This document shows, in pieces, positions 11,352 to 21,431 of a stretch of 64,000 bases of DNA. Both the position numbers and the translations under genes were made by a program. Under the pieces are notes generated by a model. That model saw nothing but the letters and a program-made list of their open reading frames with translations, was not told the origin of the DNA and made no database searches. Origin of the DNA: Membranipora membranacea (Eukaryota; Bryozoa; Gymnolaemata; Cheilostomatida; Membraniporidae); the NCBI GenBank assembly GCA_914767715.1, contig OU612067.1, positions 2,542,001 through 2,606,000 on the forward strand. Reading direction: 5' to 3'. Position 1 is the first letter of the stretch, and each line of letters starts with the position of its first letter.

Positions 11352-12590
11352 TGGTGAGAGGGCAACTCCAAGACAGAAAAATTTTGAAAATTGCATTTTC
11401 TTTACATGACTATTGCAAGGTAGGACTGAAACAACAAATACTTCTGAACTGACAAATACTTCTGAACTGTCAACTAATTTTGAACTGACATTTGGTCCTG
11501 GACAGACAGGTGGCGCAAAAGGGGAGAGATGCATTTTCATCACACATGCCGATGTGTGTCAACAAGATAGATACCAGGCTGATGAAAACATACGTAAGTA
11601 TCCCTGTATTCTGTAAGACTTTGAATAGGAATCTATTTCTAGTTTGAATTGAAAACTTAATCAAACGAAAATTGGATACAGCCATAATATGACACAATAA
11701 TATGACTCCAATAATGCTATCCAAAGCTAACAGAAAATTCCCTGCAGAAAAACCTGTGCCCTGGCCTTCTGTAAGTTTTCATCATACCTCATTGTAAATT
11801 ATCTGATGCAAATCTTTTTACATATTTGGTAAATTCCTCTGTTAAAAACCTGTTTGCTTGATATATTCTCTGCTGCAACCCAATACAACTCACAGTAAAT
11901 TTTTATGCCGCATACATTTAACAGGATTTTTCTACAACAATCCTCTTCACATGACAGTATATTATTTGCTGGTAAACCATTTATTTGAACAGTTGTCGAT
12001 CTGCTGCAAACCATGAGAACTCTCAGCTACCAGCCCATGTGTCTGATAATGAATTCTCTGCTGGATCTGTACAATCTCAAAGATAAATTATTTCTGATTC
12101 TTGTTGGATCACTAATCTATCTCATGTAAAACAGGGTTCTTCTAGTTCACCAATGTTATAGAACACTATAACACTGTATTAACCTACATAATTACCACGA
12201 TATGCATTTTATGGTCTTAGAATCTAGGATCTATCTGATGCGGCATGGTTCTTAGCTTTTTTGTCGACTCTTGATAATTAAACAGAAAAACTGTGTTTTA
12301 ACCAAAAGAAAAAACGTAGCAGCGTGACAAGGGTAGAATTGCTCATGTTTACTGAGCGCAGATGCCAATGACTGTTTCCAAAATTAGTATTATTACTATT
12401 GCCCAATACTTTCAACTAGAGCCCTATATATATATAAGGCTTACATTGCCGCAATCATGGAAAAGAGCAGTTCCACAATTTGTCAGAGGGAGCTTATAGT
12501 TCTACTCAATAAAAAAAAACTGGACAAAATATTCAAATGGCTCCTGATAGCTATTATGCAAAATGAACCAGCCACCAGGATCAGTGTGCT

Positions 12591-12663
12591 TGCCGAAACC
12601 CGGGATCGAACCAGGGACCTTTAGATCTTCAGTCTAACACTCTCCCAACTGAGCTATTTCGGC
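12591..12663 (-). tRNA. tRNA-Phe (GAA), copy 4
   Basis: A 73-nt cloverleaf with anticodon GAA. One base differs in the D stem (GAGC becomes GAGT), which turns a G-C pair into a G-U wobble, so the gene may still be functional. Confidence 0.88.
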
Positions 12664-12770
12664 TGGTGAGAGGGCATCACCAAGACAGAAAAATTTTGAA
12701 AAAGTTCCTTCTCACTGCTGAATCTTTTAAATCTTTATACATAACTATTGCAAGATAAAACTGGAGGGAC

Positions 12771-12801
12771 CATAGACTTAATATACTATATTAAGTCTAT
12801 G
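12771..12801. repeat. 31-bp near-perfect palindrome inserted in a tRNA repeat unit
   Basis: Arms CATAGACTTAATATA and TATATTAAGTCTATG are exact reverse complements around a single C. The sister units (after copies 2 and 3) lack it at the equivalent place, so it looks like an insertion. Confidence 0.8.
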
Positions 12802-13662
12802 TGAGGGCCAACTACTTCTCAACTGACAATTGGTCCTGAACTGACAGGTGGAGCAACAGATGAGAGAAAAATAAACATCACACACGCCGATGTGAGTCGA
12901 TAAAATTAGATAACAGGCTGAGGAAAGCATTAGTAACTTTCCTCAGTAAGACTTCGAATATGAACCTAATTTGAGTTGCAAATTTTATAAAACACAAATT
13001 TGATACAACCTTATTATGACACAATAATGATGCAATTGAATTACTAACTGTCAAATCTCGTCCACACTGGCTACCTCGTGAGTTCACTTCCATCATATCT
13101 GTATCGTGCTATGCCCCATTCACTGGAAATTCTCGACTGAAACAAGACGCAACAAACACTGCTAAATGCATCACATCACATGTTAATCAACTTGAAAGGA
13201 AATACCCTAATTCTTGTATTCTTGTAATGGGAGATTTCAACCAGCTTAAATTTCGACTAAATGGATATTATCAAACTGTTACCAAACGGACCAGAGGAAC
13301 CAAGACACTCAAACAAATGCTATACAAGGATCAAGGGTGCCTACAGTCAATGTCATAAATTAGCCCATCTGGGCAGCTCTGACCATTACATTATGCATCT
13401 CGTGCCATCCTATAAACCTTTGTCTAAATTAAAACCTACGTTTACAACTCGCAGAACATTCTCCGACAGTAATGTCGATAATCTTCAAGCATGCTTAGAT
13501 ACCACACTTTAGGACAATCTCACAGATGCCAATGACAAAATCAACCAGCGGACTGAAACGATAACTGACTACATTAATTTCTGCACAGACCTATGCATAC
13601 CACCAAAGGAAGTTAAAAAATATGCCAACGAAAAGCCGTGGATTACAAAGCGCATTCTGGAT

Positions 13663-14151
13663 ATGATAGTTGAGAAACATGACGCCCACAAAAATGGAAA
13701 TAAAAAACTCCACCATAAACTCAAAAAGCAAGTCTCAAAAGAAAATAAAAAAGCCAGAGAAGAATATTCCCTAAAAATCCAACAACATTTAGCCAGTGAT
13801 CCTGCAAACGCTTGGAACGACATTAAAAAAATTAGCGGACTTCCAACCAGCAACTCCAAGTCGCAACCAGATATTAACTTCCAACCCGAAGAACTCAACA
13901 ACTTCTTTGCCAGATTTGGGAAACAAGACACTCAGCCACCACAACCTGCTTACAAAACCCTAACTGCTCCTCCCTGCATAATAGATGAAAAATCAGTTCT
14001 GATACAACTCAAACGCCTCAACTCTAGAAAGGGTGCTGGACCTGATGGTCTGATACCAAGAGCATTAAAACTCTGTGCTGACCAACTAGCGCCTGTAATT
14101 ACGGATATATTCAACTTCTCTCTAGACTCTCAAACAACTCCTAATATATAG
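13663..14151 (+). pseudogene. LINE reverse transcriptase, N-terminal fragment
   Basis: A 162-aa open frame with the inter-domain region and the start of RT (RLNSRKGAGPDGLIPRALK). It stops at TAG just before KSAIIKPLPK, where the parental ORF2 should continue. It is part of the degenerate LINE at 13.0-15.5 kb. Confidence 0.8.
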
Positions 14152-14248
14152 AAATCGGCCATCATCAAACCACTGCCAAAAACTGACAAGCCAAATCAAC
14201 TTAAACACTTCCGACCAAATAGCCCTGACAAGCTGCTTATGTAAAACA

Positions 14249-15160
14249 ATGGAACGTCTGCTGAAAAGCTATATAGTTAAAAACACTCCTCTCGACAATC
14301 ACCAATTTGCCTACCGAGCTAAAAGATCAACCCTTGATGCAGTATTATGCCTTATTACCACAATAACTAGTTACATAGACCTTCAAGCTGCCAACTATGC
14401 AAGATGCCTATTTCTCGACTACTCGTCTGCATTTAACACCATCAGTGTCAGTAATCTCCTCACAGAACTGCAACATCTAGACTCCAGAGTTACAAACTGG
14501 GTGTCGAGTTTCCTGACAGGCAGAACACAAAGAACAATAGTAAACAATATTCTCTCAACATCAATCACCACCAACACAGGAACACCCCAGGGTTCTGTCC
14601 TCAGTCCTCTATTATTCTCAGTGTATACAAATAGGATTAGGTCAGAACAGAGCAATATTTTAACTATTTTAAAATATGCTGATGACACTTGTATTGTTGG
14701 TTGCATCTCTGATAATAATGACTTGTCTAATTATTTTAATGAGATCAATAGAATCTCTGGTCTATGCAAAGAACTCGACTTATTACTTAATCCTTCTAAA
14801 ACCCAAGAGATGCTTTTCGCCACTAAGAGAGATAAACCTGACAGTCCTAGTCCTACTCTCGAATTAAATGGTGTAAAAATACATTTTTGTGACAATGTTA
14901 AATATTTGGGAGTTCTCTTTGATAACAAATTACGTTTCGAAGATCATGTCAATAATGTTGTATCCAAAGCAAATCAGAGAATGTTTGTCATCAGAACCTT
15001 TAATTATCAGAGTACAAAGCCTTTAGCCTGCATGTTATTTAAAAGTTTTATTTTATCCATTCTAACCTACTGCCTACCTATTTTGTTCACTAGTATTTAT
15101 TCACGAGACAAGAAAGCTCTGAGAAATTTTTTTTTAGCAAGGCGACAGACTAGGTCTTGA
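14249..15160 (+). pseudogene. LINE reverse transcriptase, main fragment
   Basis: A 303-aa open frame with fingers and palm motifs: FLDYSSAFNT, TPQGSVLSPLLF, YADDTCIVG, and VKYLGVLFD with a conserved L-F-D. A frameshift near 15150 separates the C-terminal segment (LDIGDLDSVISKRTKNLALQ) into another frame. It is not expected to be active. Confidence 0.88.
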
Positions 15161-16904
15161 TATTGGGGACCTAGATTCAGTCATATCAAAACGTACAAAG
15201 AACCTGGCCCTGCAGATAATACATGATGACGAACATTTTTTAAACAATTTTCTTGAGAAACTCCCCTCAGGCAGATATCGCAGCCTTAAATACAGAACTG
15301 CCTGGGGTAAAGACTCATTCCTCAGACACTTGATTTTGATATTGCAAGATATTTTTTAATCCACAAGAAGTCAAACTTTACTTTACTCATTTTGTTTATG
15401 TTTCTTTTTGGTATTCCCTACTCATGTAACAGTATAAACACTCAATCTCGCAGCATACCTAATGTTTGTGACAAAATAAACCAACCAACCATGCAATCCC
15501 AAGCACCCGACAGTAATTTCTCTGCTGCAACCCTATACAACTGACAGTAAATTTTCTGTCACAAACTTATTCATCTTGCAGTAATTTCAGCTGCATCCTT
15601 TGCACCCGACAGTATAGTTTATTATTTGCTGATAAACCATGACTGGACTGGAGTTATCTTACTGCTTCAAACTCACAAGCTCTCAACAGTAAACTCTCTG
15701 CTGCCAGCCCATGTGCCTGATAGTGATTTCTCTGCTGGATCTGTAAAATCTCAAAGGCAATGTATTTTTGACTTTTGATGGATAACTAATCTATCTGATT
15801 TAAAACATGGTTCTTCTAGTCATACATGACAAGTACTGATTACCCTATGAGACCAGATGATCCTAAAACAATCCCACTTTTGTACCTAAGAGCTTAGTGA
15901 ACTTTTAATTACTTTGTCCGCTGTCATGAGGTCTAGTTTTCAACCTATTATAACCAAGTGCATTAGTTTATAAACCTTTTTACATAATAGCATTCTGTGT
16001 AACGCTTGCTAGAATTTGGAAAATTATTATTATCTCTTAATAAAAAACAACAAAAAATCAAACATATTAAGAGTTTCGGTGGATTGGGCGCTTCCCCGTA
16101 CTGCCACCAGGAGGCTTTAGGGGTCTCCAGACCAACCCCGACCAACCCAGCCCGCAAAGTGAGGCATCACAAGATATTGAGCCCAGCCAACTTGTCATGT
16201 ATGCTTCTAGTACACCAATGCTATATGTCCCAGAATGCCAAGCATATGGACATTGCAGACAAACAAACAAAAGGTCAACCTATATTTAATTTAATCGTCT
16301 CGGAATCAAGGATCTATCTGATGCAACATGTTTCTTAGTTTTTTTGCAGTCTCATGATTAGAAAATTAGAATATGGCTTAGTTCATGTTTACCTAATTTA
16401 TTGCCGCAGCTGATAAAGACTATATCTAGTAATAATGTTATAATGACCACAATACATTGAATTGTACTTTTCAGTTCAGTGCCACAATATTTCACCCGGA
16501 TTCCACCACTAGGCCAACAAGATGACACCTATACAACTAAAGGATACAAGTGCCAAGAATATTCTATGACATTGATCAGTCATGGCAGGCACTACTTTCA
16601 GAACCTCTCACACATTATCGTTTTAGGATTGAATCAGTTGGTTGCTAGCCAGAGTCGGCACCTAAAGGATAACTTACTTTACTAAGTAGCTATGACTGGC
16701 ACACTAGAGAGGAGAGGCACGCTGTGGACTCTCCTTAGATTAATTGTCGCAGTAGCTGAATCTCTAATATCTCCATTCAGTTATTTACTGCTCAACTTAT
16801 ACTACTCAGTGACGACTTCATGGAAGCCATTACATTGGATGGCTGATCTTCCTTATCAGCTGCTCAAAGGTAAGCGGGCCTAATATCTGATCTCTCATTA
16901 TTTC

Positions 16905-17175
16905 TAAACCCCTCCCCCCTTCCACCTGATCTCCTATCCCTCCCCTTACCCGATCTTCCGTCCATCCCTTACCCGATCTTCCGTCCCTCCCCTTACCCGA
17001 TCTTCCGTCCATCCCTTACCCGATCTTCCGTCCCTCCCTTACCCGATCTTCCGTCCCTCCCCTTACCCGATCTTCCGTCCATCCCTTACCCGATCTTCCA
17101 TCCCTCCCCTTACCCGATCTCCCGTCCCTCCCCTTTCTCGATATCTCGTCTCTCCCCTTACCCCCCCCCCCCCAA
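16905..17175. repeat. Minisatellite in intron 1 of deiodinase B
   Basis: Head-to-tail copies of a pyrimidine-rich unit of about 24 nt, CCCTTACCCGATCTTCCGTCC with small variants, ending in a C13 run at 17161. On the minus strand it gives spurious open frames with GRSGKGRD repeats, which should not be read as a gene. Confidence 0.92.
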
Positions 17176-18850
17176 CTCAGTCCGATTGCCCGAGACATAT
17201 GGTAATGTCACATAAATTACAGCTTGATATTATTTTGTTTGTGAGCAGTTCTGACAGAGAATGGGTATATAACTAATGAGGGTTTAGTTTCTTCTCTAGC
17301 TAAACCTGAGGATATGAGACATGCGTTTACTGCATGGCATATGACGGTAAGTTGAGAATACCATCTTACCATTAGTAACAAAATACCATTTATGTGAGGA
17401 AACCCTTCTTCACTTATCGGCTCTGCGGTTGTGACCCATTTTTACATTCATCTTGACATGTGTATGTCAATATTAGGATACTACATTACTGAAAATAATA
17501 ATTGATGACCCACTTAATATCCCAATAATATCTTTACAGTAGATATGGTAAGTTATCAGTATTGGGTACTGATATAGGACAATTGTGTGGGAGGTATGGG
17601 TGTTGAGTATAAGACCAGAGACTAAAACAAGGCCAAAGCAATCAATATGCTGGCAGCAGTTAGTTCCTCAATATTTTTACTCTGAAAATACATAGCACAC
17701 ATTGGTAAAAGGCGCCTATGCGATTGGGTAGGTAAAACTCTAGAACAAGTTTGTTCCCTCCGCAGTGGTGGAGGGATATTGCAAATGTTGTATGGGATAC
17801 CTATTAATTTGTGTACAGCTATTCTCAAGAGACTTGGAGGGACATTTTATTATTAAGCTGAAGATCAAACCATCGATCATTCAACTAACGTATAAGAGGC
17901 GTTCTATTGTATCACCTTCCAATAATATATGGTCATGGATCTGCTGAAAATATCAAACAGAACAACTGTTTCATCAAATCTATATGTCATCTGAGCCACG
18001 TGGAACTAGCAGATGTGTGCAAACACTCAAATCTGTGGCTTTACATATCAAAGACAATCAGCTGTAGATACCACACTACTTAGACTTACTGTTTTGGTTA
18101 TAGGAAGTACATTTCTACATGCGTTACCTGTATGTAATCAGAGAGGCTTTTGAAGGTTGTCCTGCACCTGATGGAAATGTTGTTGAGTTAGATACAAATA
18201 AAAAGCCTACTCTCTTACTGCAAACCTGGAAGACCTTTGGTGGTCAATTTTGGCAGCTATACATGACTGCCGTTCAGGTAAGAATACGATTCACATTGGA
18301 CAACAATTGGACATGATGGATACAGGTCTAGTGATGAATCAAATAATCCAAGAATTTCTGTAATTATACAAAAACTAGGTTGGAATATGCATTTGATGCA
18401 AACTATCAGTTCAGTATTCCATAACATGGTTTCAAAATTTACGAGGGTAACAACATTCTCAAGAGACCCTGGACTCAGTGAGGGTGGGAAAAAACTTCCG
18501 CCCGTCCGTGAATCCTTATATAATAAAATGCATGCAACCAAGATTTTTAGAAAACTAGTATATCATTCTCTTAGCAGTGGAACAAATAGAAATGGGATCT
18601 TCTCAAGGAATTTGATTAATCTTTTTCTAAATGGCTATCCTTCAAAATCAGTGGTACAATGTGAATTGAGCAAAAAATTGATAGACTAGGTGTTGCCTAA
18701 ATAACCGCTGTCCTCAATTTTCAAAAATTGTATCTGTCAAGAAATATCCCTCATATAGTGGTTGACGATAAAAATAGTAATATGGGTCTTTCCCTGATAT
18801 ATTCATGAGTTGTCGTACAAAAAGATACCAACCACCAGGATCAGTGTGCT

Positions 18851-18924
18851 TGCCAAAACCCGGGATCGAATCCAGGGACCTTTAGATCTTCAGTCTACCG
18901 CTCTCCCAACTGAGCTATTTCGGC
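18851..18924 (-). pseudogene. tRNA-Phe copy 5, probably degenerate
   Basis: Located in intron 3 of deiodinase B. Compared with copies 1-4 it has one inserted base in the T arm (CTGGATTCGATCC), a mismatch at the base of the anticodon stem (GTAGA opposite TCTAA), and an acceptor change (TTTTGGC). Anticodon GAA and the repeat flanks are retained. It is probably non-functional. Confidence 0.75.
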
Positions 18925-19332
18925 TGGTGAGAGGGCAACTTTAAGGCAGAAAATATGATAAAAGAATCATATTACCCGGCTCTGGCGTTTACAAATGCCT
19001 TAACAATCTACTAGGTACTGAAAATAAAAGGAAGTTGCTCAAAACGTATTTGCTAATAATCATTACAGATTGTGAAACACAAATTGTCACAGCAGAAATG
19101 AAGACAGGTTTTGTTGGTATATTATTCCTAAGTCTCTACATATACTTATTCTTTGCTTTTCATAGGGTTCAATTTCCGCATTATTGCGAAATTGCGACCA
19201 GATATGGAGAGTTGATGGATTTCACAGTAGTTTACATTGCTGAAGCTCATCCTTTCCCTAACTTTGGTCATCAAATCCCTCAACATGTCTCAACAGCAGA
19301 CCGCATCAAGGTGAGGTGAAATTATGAAGAAA

Positions 19333-19410
19333 AGTAGATCTTCAGACCAAAGCTGTCTCTTAACTGAGCTATTTCAGCTAGTAAGAGTACAACTCCATGC
19401 AGAAAGATAT
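19333..19410 (-). pseudogene. tRNA-Phe copy 6, remnant
   Basis: Located in intron 4 of deiodinase B. AGATCTTCAGACC, AACTGAGCTATTTCAGCT and a flank resembling AGTAAGAGTACAACTCCATGCAG match the 5' half and flank of the tRNA-Phe unit. The 3' half of the tRNA is missing. Confidence 0.75.
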
Positions 19411-20204
19411 TGTAGTGTTTTTGACTCAGTTGGTATCAAATTTTATGTGTTGAATCAAGAAGTTAAAGCGCTGTTACTCCTTGGTTAAATCATATTAATA
19501 ATATCATGCTAAAGTACCAATGTGGTGAAAACAACTTGAAATGTTTGGCATAATGTGCATCCCAATCCTAAATAAACTAACTTTGTTGTGTTACAGGCGG
19601 CACAAGTGATGAGAGATACATACTCGCCTAACATGCCGATGTTAGTAGATAAAATTGACAACAGGCTGATGAACGCTTATGCAGCTCTCCCTGAGAGACT
19701 TTATGTTATACTGAACGGGATGATTTCATTGGCTGGTGAACAGGGACCAATGATGTATGATCTCAGAGCACTCGAGAAATGGATTGTTAACTATGAAAAG
19801 TGCTAGGCTAAATATCCACATAAAAAGTTTTTCAAGTTCATAAATTATAAATATTGTTTGGTTGTGACGCGCTGACCAACAACTTTAAAAAAAAATCTAA
19901 CTTATATCGCTGATGAATGCTATAATGTCCCCATTATCACTCAAGTACAAACGGCCAAGGTTGAGAAAAAATGCTGAAGCTAAAGTTACTATTATTTACG
20001 ATTTATATTCCTCAAGATATATATTATGTTCTTTGCATGTGTTTAAACAGAATGCTACTTTCAAGCTATAAAATGAATATTTGATACCATGACTAAGATT
20101 TACAAGTCCAGAGAGTTTTAAAGTTTACCCTACATTTACTATGAATCTTCGAAATGCTGTCATGACACTTTTTATGTCTCATATTTATGTATATAATTCC
20201 ATGG

Positions 20205-20262
20205 ATATTCATGATGGCAAGAGTAACGACCCACTATTGGGCTGCTCTGGCTTGAAACCCTA
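20205..20262 (+). promoter_or_regulatory. Candidate SECIS element of deiodinase B
   Basis: In the 3' UTR, the 5' core ATGAT (20211-20215) is followed by GGCAAGAG, then AA in the apical region and CCC...GGG. The returning strand CTCTGGCT precedes the 3' core TGAA (20253-20256). GCAAGAG pairs with CTCTGGC apart from one A-G mismatch. The core-to-AA distance (10 nt) is slightly short, so this is weaker than the copy A element. AATAAA lies at 20323-20328. Confidence 0.6.
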
Positions 20263-20328
20263 CTACATCTTGGATTTTACATTCATCTAAGTCATAATAT
20301 GTGATATTTGGCAATTTGATATAATAAA

Positions 20329-21431
20329 TATTATTTTACAACAAAACATGTTTTTCAGTTTGAGAAGTCGTCTTCTTTTATAGCATGCGATGATAATCCA
20401 ATGGTTGGGTAAAATATTTGGGTAGATTTCTTGCATTTCACAAAGTTTATCAATCCTTAAACCATCCATCTAAAACCAAAACCTCATCTCATCTTCTGGT
20501 GAAAATTTCTTCTGAGTGATGGGCAATGTGTGCTGTACACTAGATGAATTTGTATATATCAAAAGTATGCCACATCCTTCTTATGTGATGACAGGGTACA
20601 CCGTGACGCCAACTCAAAATACAGTGACCGGACACACAAGTTCATCTTACATACAATTGATAAGAGCACAGTATCTGAAGTGACTTTTTCACAATCTTTC
20701 TATTTAAACATGCACAAAAAAAAGTACATTTATGAAATATAGTAAAACAAAACATGAGGATACTGTTTTGAAAATTGAACAAAATACTAAAATATTGCAA
20801 AATCTGCTTCCTGTAAGTTCTATGGAGGTAATAATGGAATGCATTATCACTGAAAGTCTTTAAAATTCTGATAAGCCTCTGACGGAGTGTGTATGTTTGG
20901 AATGTCTGCATAGTCTATCAAAAAATATAAAAATGTTAATCCACAATCCTACTGCTCTTGATCTACACAAAATATACAAAAGCCCAGCTATAGTGCCCAT
21001 ACATTACAGGTCATACGGAATTACTCTCAGTATGGTTCAAAATTAACGCTCAATATAAAAAATCAATTGAGACATGCTCATAAAAAGATACTTCTAAACA
21101 ACATAGGATTATGATCACGGCAATGTGGATGACATCTTGCCAAAAATTATACCACCATTGATAGTGTATTGATAGTATATACGTAAAAAACAACTATTCA
21201 TAGGAATGCATGTGATAGGCAATGGCTAGCTTAAGGCTAATTTCATGTTAAAACTCAAACTTGAATAGCCAAAAACAGCCATGGTAGCAGCTCCAACTAA
21301 AACAAATGGTTTTGCTTATGCATGTGATGTGTGTAATGTATGTGGTATGTATATTATAAATATGTACATAAATGTATATAGCTATAGATCCATTGGTGTC
21401 ATTCGAAAATTTTTCACCTGCTTACAGACAA
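20329..21431. other. Convergent 3' region between deiodinase B and the esterase-like gene
   Basis: AT-rich sequence without a recognisable gene. Genes on both sides point into it, so it holds the two 3' UTRs. Short frames here have no domain features. Confidence 0.5.

Larger units (their letters stand above)
13038..15490 (+). mobile_element. Degenerate 5'-truncated non-LTR retrotransposon (LINE)
   Basis: The element begins inside the endonuclease domain (VMGDFNQLKF) and continues through an inter-domain segment with KPWITKRIL. Reverse transcriptase follows: SRKGAGPDG, TMERLLKSY, HQFAYR, LDYSSAFNTI, TPQGSVLSP, the catalytic YADD (about 14678), and VKYLGVLFD. Frameshifts near 13250, 14210 and 15150 and stop codons such as that at 14149 inactivate it. 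The 3' end carries an AAATAAACCAACCAACC tail near 15475-15490. The surrounding sequence (ATGCAATCCCAAGC) matches sister repeat units, so the LINE interrupted one unit; ATGCAAT on both sides may be a short target duplication. Confidence 0.88.
9001..16300. repeat. Array of duplicated tRNA-Phe-bearing repeat units
   Basis: Units share several landmarks in the same order. One is a conserved flank, CCAGCCACCAGGATC, with the tRNA-Phe gene and then TGGTGAGAGGGCAACTCCA. Another is stretches of a degenerate 30-35-nt motif resembling AATTCTCTGCTGCAAACCCATG (near 9260, 10490-10690, 10975-11130, 11710-12070, 15490-15750). A third is a segment beginning GTTCTTCTAGTTCACCAATG (9391, 12136; partial at 15809 and 16204). 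The last is GGGGGAGCTTATAGTT-like sequence (about 9770, 11196, 12488) before the next tRNA. The array separates the two deiodinase copies and is interrupted by a LINE. Confidence 0.8.
16692..19806 (+). pseudogene. Iodothyronine deiodinase-like selenoprotein, copy B (5 exons, one frameshift)
   Basis: This is the tandem paralog of copy A. The exons are 16692-16869, 17249-17346, 18104-18277, 19166-19310 and 19597-19806. Exons 2 and 4 have the same length as in copy A (98 and 145 nt) and intron phases agree. Exon 1 encodes the membrane anchor and exon 4 VVYIAEAHPFPNF. Exon 3 is 5 nt shorter than in copy A. Its first part reads APDGNVVELDTNKKPT, but the active site SYCKPGRPLVVNFGSYT-Sec-LPF is in the +1 frame, with the Sec TGA at 18264-18266. 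Downstream exons fit that shifted frame. Everything except this one shift is intact, so it may be a recent pseudogene, an assembly error, or a recoding site. A SECIS-like hairpin follows at about 20211. Confidence 0.85.

Noticed and set aside
16830-17198. Minus-strand frames with GRSGKGRD repeats
   Set aside because: They are translations of a pyrimidine-rich minisatellite within an intron, not a protein.
18119-18316. Continuous 65-aa frame through deiodinase B exon 3
   Set aside because: After NKKPT it reads the active-site DNA in the wrong frame and runs through the splice donor. The conserved residues are in the +1 frame.
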